A stretch of 64,000 bases of DNA from Mastigias papua (Eukaryota > Cnidaria > Scyphozoa > Rhizostomeae > Mastigiidae): positions 8,859,529 through 8,923,528 of the forward strand of contig OZ025282.1 in assembly GCA_964019165.1 (NCBI GenBank), given 5' to 3'. Shown here piece by piece: positions 48,056 to 59,170 of this stretch. Within the stretch, counting starts at the first letter, position 1. Every line of letters begins with the position of its first letter. The notes under the pieces are model-generated. The model was not told where the DNA came from. It did not search any database and saw only the letters and a list, made by a program, of their open reading frames with translations. The position numbers were made by a program, and so were the translations under genes.

Positions 48056-48072
48056 TTTGGTGTACTACCTCC
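48056..48072 (-). repeat. right terminal inverted repeat of Kolobok-type element
   Basis: Read on the minus strand GGAGGTAGTACACCAAA, adjoining TTAA at 48073-48076. Confidence 0.92.
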
Positions 48073-48076
48073 TTAA

Positions 48077-51000
48077 ACGCTTTTTCCTTTAAATGGCACG
48101 ATAGGAAGAAGAACGAAATGATTATCCGTGGCCTATAGATGTGATTTCAGGGCATCTCTGCATCACCCCATCCCAGAAGACAATCATAGGTCCTAGCTAC
48201 TAGTCAAAGCATGAAATTGTTTTCCTCCTAGCAATCAATAAATAATGACGTTTTCCTTAAAAATGACTTGCAGTTAGAATTAATGAATAGGTTTTTTAAA
48301 GCTCAACTGACACAACAAAGCAAGCTCTCAAGGGCAATGACGAATAGTTATATCTTAGTTTGCAAGAACTCCTTGCAGATGAAGAGTTTCAAAGTCCTTT
48401 CACAAACTTATTGCTGGTAAACCCACATCTTATTTTGGTGGTAAACTGCCTGAAGGAAGCAAGTGCAGCTAAACGTAAATGAACTGAACACCAGCTAGCA
48501 GTACCTGGGATTTTTCACATTTTCCCAAAGTCTAATTGAATCCAGCAATGAGTAAAAGAAATGTTTTCTCCGTGGCAAGGTCTATGGAGCACTTGATTCC
48601 AACTAGTACATGCTATCGCTAGGTTGGTGCAGCTAGAAAAGAAACCACGGAGGGTGTTTGAGATAGAACGGGCTGCATTTCTAACCTACACAACATAGGT
48701 ACAGAAAATAGAGGGACTTCAAGAGAGCCTACATTCATAACAAAGACACATCCACACCAAGGCGTAACTTACAAATCATATTTTCAAATGAATGCCACAA
48801 GAGTGCATACAGAGCTATACCACGTATTACAACTGTACAACTCGGTGACATTTTCATTGCCAACTGCAGAGTTAGCATTTAGCGCAAAGAGTTCAAAATA
48901 CTTTTGCCAAAGTCAGTGTCTTATTGATTGATGAGTCTCCCATAATCAGTGAAAATTTGCCCTTTTGAGAAGCTGTCTCCACCGTTTCAAGGCTTCCGAC
49001 GCCCTTGAACCAGGTTTCTACAATTTGTTTCTGTGAGAGCTATATAATATTTCTAACATTGAATACACTGAATGCATGACTTGGTAAATATGGCCTACAA
49101 CTCTTTGTTTCTCTGAGTTTAGTCTTCTTAAAAAGACTTAGTAAAATACAATGTAGCGTTAATATGATTTCTATAGCCAGTTATAGGTGGATGATTAAAT
49201 TGTACGAGAATGCAGCTAATGGGGATGTGGGGGTGTCTAACCACGAAAATGTGCAAAAAAGACAAGGGAATTCAGGCAAATTTTCAGAACTACAGCATAC
49301 TAATCTAGAATATATAGCATTGGAAGAGATCTTTCATTGCTAAATACAAAATGTACAATTATAAATATTTATTTTGAGCTGAAAAATGCGAAAAATCTCT
49401 TATACTAACTTGGTATCAAGATGAATTGACGTTGCATATAAAATGTGCTGAGGGAAATTCGGGCAAAAAATTCTTGACTCTTCACTCAATATTTGAAGTA
49501 TTGATACACAATGGTAATATTGTAAAAGTGTAATGTAAGTATAAAAGGATAAAATAAGTAGTGCATTGTGTTGTGAAATGTCAACTAACCTTTATCTGCA
49601 AACCATATGGACTTGTCAAAAGAGCCACATTCCACAATTTGGATTGGAAAAACAGTATTACTCAGGTACACTAAGAATGAGTCAAACAGTTATCTACAAC
49701 ATGAATAAAAATGCTAATCCTGTAACTGGAGCACCTAATCCAGGTGCATCAAAAATGATGATAAATCAAGACAGAAGGCAGGCAGGTAAAAGTTATAGAT
49801 CACAGCAAATCATTTCCTGTGGCAGAATCAAACTGTTGTAGAGCAACTTCTAACAAAGGTATTTAGAGTCTCAGCTGAATGCACAACAGATATAGGTAAT
49901 GTATCTTCAAACATGTGAGCAATTAAACCGTCAGTTGGTTAAATCTTAATTTTACCATCATAGGTTTCACAAAGGTTAATTCTTTCCATTAAACAAGGCT
50001 GAATAAGTGTGACAAATGCTAATGAGCAGAAATAGCACAGAAAGAAGGATTCTTCAAATACAAGAAACATTTATTTGCAGAAGGAAAGGCAGGATGACAG
50101 ACATAATACAAACAATCTTACTGTCTGCTTTCATCTTGATAACATTGTTACATGCCCTAAAGCTGAGACAACTGCACTTTTAAACAAAAGACAGCTTAAC
50201 ATATACATAATTCTACTGCATATTGATCAAAGAGTAAACAAGGGTACTGTGTGATTTGGTTTCAAAACAAAGTAAAAAGTACTATTTAATTGAGTGATGG
50301 CTGTGTCCCTAAGAATGCAGACAGCATAATTTCATTTGCAACAGGAAATTTTAAGTTACAAAATCCTCATACAGAAAACAAATATTAAGACTCCATATAA
50401 AGCACTACACACGACAACAGAATATTTCTCTGATTTAACATCTCTGATATTCACACCAACTATGTACACATACATCTGACTATAAGCCATAAAAGCTTCC
50501 TACATGCTCCATGTGACAACAGGGTATATAGGCTTTCATGGGAAGATTGTGGTAGGAGTGCTAGATATCACACACCTTAAACCATCCAGGTGTGTGGTAG
50601 TGTGCAGTGTCCCTTTGTCCCATGCATATACCGCTCAAAAGCAATGTTCCCCTGTATATGCAGATTTCTACTGTCAAGTCAACATTAGATCCAAGTCATT
50701 TCCAAACTTGGTGGATATATTCTGCCATTAATAACTATTTATCTACTGTTATAAGGTGCTAAGCATATCATAAGAATTGAAATAGTCACAAATAGGCTCC
50801 GTTTGTGGCTATGCTTTCACATTACTTCTCACACTACTTTGCCCCCAAAATGTAGTTAAATGAAATCTCAGCCAAAAATGGAGCTGAAAAAACTATGGAT
50901 ATTTGTGGCCCCAGTAATACTACTCTGTTTTTTCTCCATTTTTGACTTTGCATTCATATTATCCTAATATGAAAGAAGTCTACAGTCAGGTGTGTTTTTT

Positions 51001-51427
51001 AGGACAAGTGTGAGTACTGGTTGATAGATATTCACTATTGTCTGAGAACACAGCACTGTGAACAGGGAAGAAAAGCAAGCTCTGATTATGAGAGTAAAAA
51101 CAAATTAAAATGAAAAAATTTAGAAATGATGATGAAGTGTCACCCAAGGGCAACTTGTTGCTTTAAAGCAATGAAGGTGTATGGCATATTGCATACCTGG
51201 GAAGTTGCACGCATGTGCCAGGATGTGTGCACGTGATCACAAACCTTTTCCCATGAAAGCCTGGAGTTTGTCCCAAATGAAAATCAATATATTGAGGAAA
51301 AAGCATAAGATCAAATAAAAACCAAAATACTGTTTTCATTTATCAACTGTAATGCATCTTAGCTTAACTGTCATCATGGCCACCTAGCAAATTTTTGCAC
51401 CAAAATACTGATGAATGGTATCCTAGG
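48077..51427. other. no gene recognised; may include the CCDC115 3' UTR
   Basis: Unique-looking AT-rich sequence. A minus-strand AATAAA (complement near 50069) followed by ordinary sequence could end a long 3' untranslated region of the CCDC115-like gene, but this is a guess. A plus-strand frame at 49566-49841 has no recognisable homology. Confidence 0.4.
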
Positions 51428-51518
51428 GTTTGTTGACATTGATTAATTTTTTTGATGTCGACTAGTTTTGTTGGTGTCGATTAATTTTGTTGACAATGAT
51501 TAATTTTGTTGATGCTTG
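51428..51518. repeat. ~20-bp minisatellite, about four units
   Basis: Imperfect units of the form GTTGAYRNYGATTAATTTT repeat about four times (for example TTGTTGACAATGATTAATTT at the end). Confidence 0.75.
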
Positions 51519-51956
51519 TTTGTAATGCAAATATTAGTAATATATTTGTTTAAATATAGCAATGCAGTCTATATGAAAGTAGCGTTTGACTACTCAAAGT
51601 ACCAAGAAAGTTAAATGCTCGAATGTCAATAGTTTGAGTTACAGTAATGTTCCCATTCTGACACAAGTCCATCTTCTCTTTGATTTAATTTATATATATA
51701 TTTCCTGTGTGAATATATGAATTAATGTGTTATGTTTCTGCAATGTCTGCCTGTACATGGAAGACTGCTGTACAATTCAATGTGCTTGCAGGTTTTGAGT
51801 ACAGATATGCAAACATCAGAACTCAGATATTTTGACTTAAGGTTTAAGACTCACATTATGAAAAAGCAAGAAAGATTCAACTGTGGGCTGAAAACAACTT
51901 TCTTGTAAAAAGAAAAAATGTGTGTGAAATTTAAATGTATAATAAGCTAATTGATG

Positions 51957-52664
51957 TTACCCAATCTCTGGGTTGCTTGATATGGTATGAACAGATGACA
52001 GTAGCAGTTTTTTCTTTTGTTTTAATTGCATATACTCATCTATGATTGTACTAAGTGTAATCTTGAGATTTGCAAGTTCTACAGAGGTGTCTACAGCTCT
52101 TTTAAAATATTGTTGGCCTTGACGTAAAGAACTAGGAACAAGAAAACCAAACCACTTTAATGGGTCTGGTTGGAATTCGCCAGAAACCTTCACTTCATCC
52201 ATCGTCGAGGCTGCTTTATCAGGGCTATCATTGTTCGAATTCGCAACAACTACGGTGCCACTACCAGACTTAGATATGTCTTTTTCTGACACAAACCTCT
52301 TTCTTACGCCACTGACTTCTTCAGCAGCCTTAGCTGCAACTTGAGAGCCTTGGGTGCTATGCTGGTTACTTGGAGACGAACGGCTCAGTTCAAAAGACCA
52401 ACCAGCATCAATCGCGTCGTTGCTTTGATGATCTTTCTTTAAAAGGCTAACCTCAACAAGTGCTTTAAACTCCCCATCGGGTACCTGAAGTTCACTCACC
52501 GCAGACACACCCATAGAATACTTTGCTTTTGACACACTAAGGAACCCATCCTTTGTGTAGTTTGACAGCACTGCCATCAAATTGTGATATTCATTCCATT
52601 TGACTAAAAATTCCTTCAACAACTCATCGAGTTTCTCGCATGTCACATCCAATTCGTCCGCCAT
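51957..52664 (-). CDS. CCDC115: CCDC115/VMA22-like V-ATPase assembly factor
   Basis: 235 aa from the ATG at 52664 (MADELDVTCEKLDELLKEFL); an ATG ten codons earlier (52694) is possible but gives an N-terminus unlike the family. The N-terminal helical part ends in GFLSVSKAKYSMG, matching the 'GWLSLAKARYAMG' block of CCDC115. A low-complexity Ser/Asn-rich centre (about 85-165) follows. The conserved C-terminal block DPLKWFGFLVPSSLRQGQQY (167-186) then leads into a coiled coil. Human CCDC115 is 180 aa, so the linker is longer here. CCDC115 and its yeast counterpart Vma22p help assemble the membrane sector of the V-ATPase at the ER/Golgi. The gene is a single exon. Function is inferred from the family. 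Confidence 0.9.
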   Translation of the reverse strand: MADELDVTCEKLDELLKEFLVKWNEYHNLMAVLSNYTKDGFLSVSKAKYSMGVSAVSELQVPDGEFKALVEVSLLKKDHQSNDAIDAGWSFELSRSSPSNQHSTQGSQVAAKAAEEVSGVRKRFVSEKDISKSGSGTVVVANSNNDSPDKAASTMDEVKVSGEFQPDPLKWFGFLVPSSLRQGQQYFKRAVDTSVELANLKITLSTIIDEYMQLKQKKKLLLSSVHTISSNPEIG

Positions 52665-52699
52665 GATAGCAAAATGAACATGAATACGAGGCATATAGA

Positions 52700-55519
52700 T
52701 GTCTCAAAATCATGGAAATCGAGATAAAAATTGTGAAAACGTAGAGAACAGTAAAAATGGTCAAAATAGTGAAAAAGCTTATAGGGTACAAGGTAGTTCA
52801 TAAAAGACGAAGGGCTTCAGACAAAGTGAGCGGTTATTAGACTGACTAAATGGAGTTAGAAGAAATAAATGATTGGTGCAACGAATATTTCAGAGTTGAC
52901 AACTTGATTTGTTTGGCGTCCCCCAAAAAACAATTGGGCGTCATCTGGTATAAAGCATCAACAAAAAGATGGCTCCACTATATGTATATGTATTGGGATA
53001 AAACATAAGGAATCAAATGTGCTTTGTGTAACCTTTACGCAAATGTTTCATTGACTAAGAGGCACGAGGCCTGCAATGAAATAGTGGGAGCAAGGCCAAG
53101 GTGTGCATAGGTCACAGGTTTCAGATGTTGTAACCGTCTCCCTGATATTAAGCACCGGACAGCGCAAACTGATGAGATTATAGCCTATAATGCACTGCTG
53201 CTATTGGCTATCTAGCGCCAAATTTTGTTTTTCTGAGTTCGAAGTGAAAACAAATTATGGACGAGCAAAAATGGTCAAAATTCTTTGTTGATCGGGTAAT
53301 ACTGTCCTTGGTCCCTTAGGTTCATGCCTGTTGACCAGAAGGAGGTAGGTCCTTTGCACACTGGAAACTTTGCAGTGCGCACTGAAGATCTTCAAAGCGC
53401 AACTTACGTAGAATGTGTGCAACAAATAAAAGAATATGCGCAAGTCTTGTATATTTTCAAAATTCTGAAACTCTGCGTGCATTATTTGCCACCAGCTATT
53501 TCAAATAGCTTTAAGTTGAGGTATGCAATGTGAAATATCAAAATATTGGACTGATTTCGGTGGCTTTGAAATAACAACGCTAGCACTCGACCCTGCGTGG
53601 CAAAGTGTGCGCAAACAGGCAGACTATTTGGTGCCCAGCAACTTTGCTCCAAAACTAAGTTCAGTGAGAATTTACAAAGTTTCCAAACAGGGCCTACTCT
53701 TTGCTAGGGTTTTTGGAGACTTTAGTGAATGTGTTTAAAGCTAGAAAACTAATTAGAAGCCATAGAATATGAAAAAACTACTGCCTCTGAATTGGCTAAA
53801 AGCAGCTGGAGTGTAATATCACTAAGAATTCGAAAATAGCAGAAGGATGCCATCTCCAAATATCTATTGTTTTGCAATATGAAAAAATGATGCTCCAAAA
53901 ATATCGTAACGATGATTTATTTTGTTACGCAGCTATTGGCTCCAGAAAGTCATTAAAAGGTCCAAAATAACTCAAAACTAAAAATACAATAACTGAAGAC
54001 GCTCTGCAGGGAATGTTATGTAATGATTTGCACGTGTCCATAGTATTGTGCTTTGTGACATTGGATTCAAATTGCGTCCAGTTATGCGGAAGGAAATGTC
54101 CTATGCATATAATATGCAATCATTCATATTCAGAAATCCAAGTGTCCAAATTACAGAAACGTTCAAAATCATTTTTCCCCTTCAGCCTCCTTGAAATATC
54201 GCTATACAACACAGTCTTGCAGCAAAAACAAAATCTGTATGCGAATTATCACGAACGCATTTAGACCAAATGAAAATTGCGAGCAATGAAACTCTAACAA
54301 ACGAATTAACATTCATTTATTTGTCATTTTGATCAGCATGGAAAGTTAGACAGCTATGATTCCGAACAAGTCTACAGGTGAACTGAATACCTTCCATTTT
54401 GTAAAATGTAACGAGTAGATGTCTGTTTTATTACAAACCAGTCTGTGAGGAACCTGCATGTACAAAGCCAAGGAAGTTACGGAAGTTGTACCCCTGTGGG
54501 CAAATCACTAGGCCTAAGGAACTTTTCTATCATTTTCATCACTGCAAACGATTGAGCAGTAACTGAGTTTGATTTATTTAGCAGCGTTTCATAAAGGGGT
54601 TTGCGTTGAAATTTACAATGTTTATCGTATCCTGTCTTAACATTTAGCGCTGATTATGCTTTCATTATATATCCATTAAATATTACATCAAAATTTTACA
54701 ATATTACTTAACAATATTCCTATACTATAATCTACAATACTACTAAAATGATACCCCGGGGAGCAAACGACCATGAATACCCTGGGCCCATTTAGACAAA
54801 AAGGTACATAAAATACAGTCAGAAACAGGTCTGATACTACATGAACGAAAAAATCTGCAAGCGAAAAAATTGATGTTCAGAAGTTTTAATCTGCGTACAA
54901 AGCAGAACAAAAGACATTGTGGTATAGATAATGTGTATATAGTGCTAAATGTACAGTTAAAATCAAGGAACCATCAAGGGCCTTTAAGTACAGCAGTGTG
55001 GTAAAGGGATCCAAAAACCAAGTCTAAGGTACTAGGTCTTCCAACAAAGTTCCTTATAAAAGTGCGTATCAATTGTAGTGTAAGCCAGTGGCGGTGCCAG
55101 CCACCGGAAAGCAAAGGTAATGAGCAGAGGAAATCTGGGGACGAAGCTCTCGGGAAAGCTTTGAGACCAGTCAGTCCATAAATTAGAGAAAGGCTCTTTT
55201 TAAATACAGAGATCCACTAGTTCTGGGTAGCAAACGGCTAATGAAATGAACGATGTGTGCGAGAAACTAAATTAGTTGTCCTGACTTTTTAGGCGAATCG
55301 AACTTTTAGGCATATTTTCAAAAATGTGGACAAAACTACCTTCAAACACCCCTTAGGCTCCGCAACTGGTGTAAGCATCAGGAAACTGCAGTACCATAAA
55401 CTACCCGACTAGGAGAGGGAGACTGGTTTCCTCCAATCCTAACACTAACACCTCACCCCAATATCAGCATCTTTGCTGTTTGCAGTGTTAATATGCAGTT
55501 TCACAATTGCGTCCAAATA
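52700..55519. other. no gene recognised
   Basis: The first few hundred bases should hold the promoter of the CCDC115-like gene, which runs leftward. The rest contains only short, unconvincing frames and no inverted-repeat element that could be seen by eye. Confidence 0.5.
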
Positions 55520-55733
55520 CAGGTTTACCACAAGGCTCTTGTCTCGGTCCTCTACTATATCTTGCATGATACAAAAATGATCCTTTGCAAGTTGAAAGCC
55601 AAAGCTCAGTAGCCATGTTTGCTGATAATACTAGTCTTTCATTTTGAGGTAAAAACCACATAAGTTGAATGGTACTTTGAATCTAGATCTAGCTTCCCTT
55701 GACGATTGGCTGATGGGAAATAAATTGCTAAGT
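55520..55733 (+). pseudogene. decayed LINE reverse-transcriptase relic
   Basis: In plus orientation the sequence reads GLPQGSCLGPLLYLA-stop, later SSVAMFADNTSLSF-stop, and after a frameshift DLASLDDWLMGNKLLS. These are the PQGS, FADD and L.W...N.L blocks of a CR1/L2-type reverse transcriptase in correct order, with stops and the catalytic FADD changed to FADN. It points toward the intact-frame LINE on the opposite strand. Confidence 0.85.
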
Positions 55734-55971
55734 ACTGCATGGCAAGAAAACTACGGCTATGATAATAGTAACTCATAAAATATGTTATACAGCAGCGGCT
55801 AAGCTAGATTTAGAAAAGGACAATCGAGACTCCAAACACTTAAAGAGAGAAAGTACCTTAGTGTTGAAATCCACATTTAAAAAATTTCTTGATCTTTTTC
55901 ACATTTATCCCAGGAATTTCGACAGGGCACGGAAACGTTTGGGTATATACATCCCGACAATCAAGGAGTAA

Positions 55972-58751
55972 TATTATATTATATTTCATATTTCAATTCT
56001 TTATAGGAGGGTAGCTCTTCAGCAATGCTGATTTTCAAGAGGCCCTCCACTTAAAAAGTTTACAATTTATTAAAATAATAGCTACTTAAAATACCTAATT
56101 ACCTAATTACAATTTTTCAGTCGATTACCTAAAGTTATTAAAGTATATTAAAATCTAAAACAAAATTAAACTAAAATGAGAATAAAAACCACTGCTGAAA
56201 ATAGCCAGATTTACATAAAAGAGGCTTTAAAGCTGGCCAAGTTTACGGCTTTCTTTGACTCAACTGAGAGGCTGTTCCAATATTTCGCTCCTCTGAATGA
56301 AAAACATCTTTGACCAGTTGCAGTTTTCATTAGTGGTAACTTTAGGTCATTTGAAGTATTTCGCAAGTTGTGGACAGAGTTTTGAGAGTTTCTCGAGAAA
56401 AGTTCGGTCAGATATTGTGGAGCATAACCATTTAGTGCCTTAAATACCATGATTTTAGTCTCAGAACCGATCATTTCCTCAACTGTTTGCCAACCAAGAC
56501 TTTTAATAAGGGGCGCGGCGGAGTCATCATAACGACCACCAGTAATTATTCTAGCAGCCCTGTTTTGGAGTCTCTGCAAGCGGGTTTTTTCTATTGAACT
56601 ACAGCAACCCCAGACAGAGCAACAGTATCGGAAGTGCGGTTCCACAATACTTTTGTACAAATTGATCAGGGTTGTCGAAGGGACGAGGCTCTTAGAATAT
56701 TTCAGAAAACCAATAGCTCTCGAAACCTTCGACACGACATATTTTATATGTTCCTTCCAATCAAGGTTTTGATCGATTTGTACACCAAGGTATTTTGTCT
56801 TGTCAACTATGGCTAGACTATTTTCCCGAATTTTAAGATCAAATGTTTCATCAGAATTTTTGATGGATCTATGCTTAGATCTTGAGCAAATGAGCATAGA
56901 GTGAGTTTTAGCGACATTTAGCGATATTTTGTTTCCTTTTAACCAGGTCTCAAGATTCCTGAGGTCATCATTAATATCCTCATTCAGCTGAGTCAAATCC
57001 TTAGATTTGTAAGAAAGGCTAGTATCGTCAGCATACATGGAAACGGTTGAATTATGAATACCACTTGGAAGGTCATTGATGTAAACAAGGAATAGAAGGG
57101 GGCCAAGGCACGAGCCTTGCGGTACACCAACTTCAATATAGTCAGTTTCTGAGTCCATACCCCCAACCCGACAAAATTGCTTTCTGTTTGAAAGATATGA
57201 TTCGAACCATGTAAGTTCCCTGTTGCGAATGCCATAATGCATTAGTTTTTTGCAGAGGATCTCATGGTCAACTGTATCGAAGGCCTTTTTCAGGTCGATA
57301 AATACTGAGCCTAGAAATTGTCCTGTGTCAATTCCCTTGTACCACTCGTCAGTATTCTTCAGTAAACAGGAAACTGTGGAATGGAGTTCTCTGAAACCAG
57401 ATTGGCCCTTATAGAGAAGGCCGCCCCCGTTTAGATATTGGTATAATTGATTGAATACTAGTTTTTCAAAGAGCTTCGATATGACAGGAAGGACAGAAAT
57501 AGGGCGATAATTTGATTTTATAGCCTTTTCGCCATCTTTGTATATTGGTGTTACCCTGGCTGTCTTCCAACTGGCAGGAAATACGCCAGTTTTAAGAGAT
57601 AAATTGAAAATGAGAGCAAGAGAATTCTCTATGGCTGGCAAGGCAACTTTTAGAAAAAAGCTCGAGATACCATCTACCCCAGAGCCCATTGTAGTTTTGA
57701 TCTTGCCAATTGCTTCTCTAATATCTTGCAGCCCAATAGGTTTAAATTCAAACATTAGATTTCCTTGGTTCAGTTGGTACTCACCTGACAGAAGAGGGTT
57801 GGGAGTATCCTCAATCTCCTCTGCAAGGGCTTTTCCAACTGAGCAAAAATACTTATTCATAATATCGGAAATCTCTTTCTTATTACTAATATTCTTACCA
57901 TCTTGTTTCATGAGATTAATATTAGTAGACTTGGATCGTTTATTCATCAGCTGATTTAAGGTTTTCCAAGTCTCTTTCATATTACCTTGGGAACTTTGAA
58001 TTTTTGTAGTGAAATATTGACGTTTTAAGTCTATATTTAGCCTATTGACCTTGTTTCTTACATGTCTATAAGAGGCCAGCAGGAGAGGGGACCCAGACTT
58101 AACAGCTGCTTTCTTGAGCTTATCTCTGCTCCTAATTAGTGCCTTAAGATCATTGTTTATCCATGGGCAGTATTTCTCAGAAACACGAATGGTTTTCATA
58201 GGGGCATGTTTCTCAACAATATAAGAAAAGATATTTGTCCATTCTTGTACGAGCGAGTCTAAATGGTCAGATTTACTTACAATTTGTTCCCAGGAGATGC
58301 TAGCAACATCAGTCAAGAATGCCTCCCCATTGAATTTTTTCAATGAGTGAGTTTTGATGACTTTATGGTCTTTCACTTGCGCTCCAAGAAATTTTCGCAC
58401 ACAAAATACCATAAAGTGATCACTCATTGAAGTCTCGAAAACACCTGCCTGTACAATGTTGCTAGAAGAAGTTGTAGCTATATGATCAATAATTGTAGAG
58501 CTACTGGAAGCTACTCTAGTTGGTTCGTTGATTAGTTGTTCAAAACTAAAAAGCTCATATAAATCACACACATGTCTAGTGTTATTTTCAACTGACTGAC
58601 CTAGTGCATGATTGGAGAGATCACAATTTGTGTCTCCAAGAAGAATTATTTCCTTGCCTTCTCTATCAAGAAAAGAGAGAATTTGCTGCATTTTAGCAAA
58701 TATGTCGACAGGTTCACTGGGAGGTCTGTACCAAGCAACGATGAAGAATTT
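55972..58751 (-). mobile_element. 5'-truncated CR1/L2-type LINE with open frame
   Basis: LINE similarity runs from WYRPP (about 58.75 kb) to the ORF stop at 56211. About 240 bp of 3' untranslated sequence follows, with a small hairpin (complement of 56015-56041; arms CTCTT/AAGAG around CAGCATTGCTG) and a TGAAATA-type tail. The first part of the endonuclease domain is missing, so the copy is truncated at its 5' end and probably not autonomous. The 3' boundary is approximate and no target duplication was established. Confidence 0.85.
56211..58751 (-). CDS. LINE endonuclease (partial) and reverse transcriptase
   Basis: The frame is open from 58838, but the first 29 codons come from flanking sequence; LINE-like residues begin near 58751. 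Residue numbers count from 58838. Endonuclease remnants are GDTNCD (68-73), IIDHI (116-120) and SDH (139-141). Reverse-transcriptase blocks are YKDGEKAIKSNYRPISVLPV, FIDLKKAFD (513-521), GVPQGSCLGP (571-580) and YADDTSL (602-608) with both catalytic aspartates. The C-terminal GAKYWNSLSVESK motif and stop are present. With no stop or frameshift over about 2.5 kb, the copy is young. Loss of the N-terminal endonuclease residues should prevent normal target nicking. Confidence 0.88.
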   Translation of the reverse strand, partial: KFFIVAWYRPPSEPVDIFAKMQQILSFLDREGKEIILLGDTNCDLSNHALGQSVENNTRHVCDLYELFSFEQLINEPTRVASSSSTIIDHIATTSSSNIVQAGVFETSMSDHFMVFCVRKFLGAQVKDHKVIKTHSLKKFNGEAFLTDVASISWEQIVSKSDHLDSLVQEWTNIFSYIVEKHAPMKTIRVSEKYCPWINNDLKALIRSRDKLKKAAVKSGSPLLLASYRHVRNKVNRLNIDLKRQYFTTKIQSSQGNMKETWKTLNQLMNKRSKSTNINLMKQDGKNISNKKEISDIMNKYFCSVGKALAEEIEDTPNPLLSGEYQLNQGNLMFEFKPIGLQDIREAIGKIKTTMGSGVDGISSFFLKVALPAIENSLALIFNLSLKTGVFPASWKTARVTPIYKDGEKAIKSNYRPISVLPVISKLFEKLVFNQLYQYLNGGGLLYKGQSGFRELHSTVSCLLKNTDEWYKGIDTGQFLGSVFIDLKKAFDTVDHEILCKKLMHYGIRNRELTWFESYLSNRKQFCRVGGMDSETDYIEVGVPQGSCLGPLLFLVYINDLPSGIHNSTVSMYADDTSLSYKSKDLTQLNEDINDDLRNLETWLKGNKISLNVAKTHSMLICSRSKHRSIKNSDETFDLKIRENSLAIVDKTKYLGVQIDQNLDWKEHIKYVVSKVSRAIGFLKYSKSLVPSTTLINLYKSIVEPHFRYCCSVWGCCSSIEKTRLQRLQNRAARIITGGRYDDSAAPLIKSLGWQTVEEMIGSETKIMVFKALNGYAPQYLTELFSRNSQNSVHNLRNTSNDLKLPLMKTATGQRCFSFRGAKYWNSLSVESKKAVNLASFKASFM

Positions 58752-59029
58752 TGAAGAGTAGTAGAGTAAAAATGAAGAGTAAAAAGGATGAAGAGTAAAA
58801 AGGACGGAAATGTGAAAAATTCCTTGATTAGAAAACATTCCTTGATGTTTCCAGTTTTTCCAGAATCGTGAGAATGCGGATACTGTTCGTCAGTTTGGTG
58901 ACGCTGTTGTAAGGCTAAAATCATTAAGTTTCAAAACTTACAGAAACGAGCATTCAGAACAATAACTAATAGCAGCCAGGCCCCTTCAGTGAAAGTCAGG
59001 CTCAGCAGCTTCCGGCTGTTGTTCTGCCA

Positions 59030-59170
59030 AAAAGCTGTTGGGGCAACAGAGTGGATTGAGTATAGCCAACTCAGTAACCTCTTCTAATCATTTTGTAGGT
59101 GATCACTGACTCCAGGATCAGCCTAGGTCCCGCAAGGAGTGTAATAGGAGAACGAACGAACGAACGATGA
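59030..59170. repeat. possible retroelement tail ending in (GAAC)n
   Basis: About 120 bp of repeat-like sequence ends in GAACGAACGAACGAACGA at 59150-59167. A simple-repeat tail after such sequence is typical of LINE or SINE 3' ends, but no coding part or target duplication was found. Confidence 0.35.

Larger units (their letters stand above)
44886..48072 (-). mobile_element. complete 3187-bp Kolobok-type DNA transposon
   Basis: Terminal inverted repeats GGTGGTAGTACACCAAA (44886-44902) and, complemented, GGAGGTAGTACACCAAA (48056-48072) match at 16 of 17 positions. TTAA lies on both sides (44882-44885, 48073-48076), the signature of insertion into TTAA. Between them is one uninterrupted transposase frame on the minus strand. 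TTAA duplication with a Mutator-like DDE domain of the PF20700 type is the combination described for Kolobok; piggyBac also uses TTAA but has an unrelated transposase. Intact ends and frame suggest a young, possibly active copy. Confidence 0.92.

Noticed and set aside
44886..48072. Classification as piggyBac because of the TTAA target
   Set aside because: The transposase motifs (VDGTW, GDGDS, NESLNGTLW, HTGSSGDME) belong to the Mutator-like/Kolobok type, not to piggyBac.
48550..48660. CTCCGTGG...CCACGGAG inverted motif
   Set aside because: Only eight bases per arm around 100 bp apart with no flanking duplication; not enough to call an element.
55210..55224. GATCCACTAGTTCT resembles a common plasmid polylinker
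   Set aside because: Only 14 bases match and the surrounding sequence is not vector; most likely chance.
57538..57954. 138-codon plus-strand frame
   Set aside because: It is the antisense shadow of the LINE reverse-transcriptase frame.
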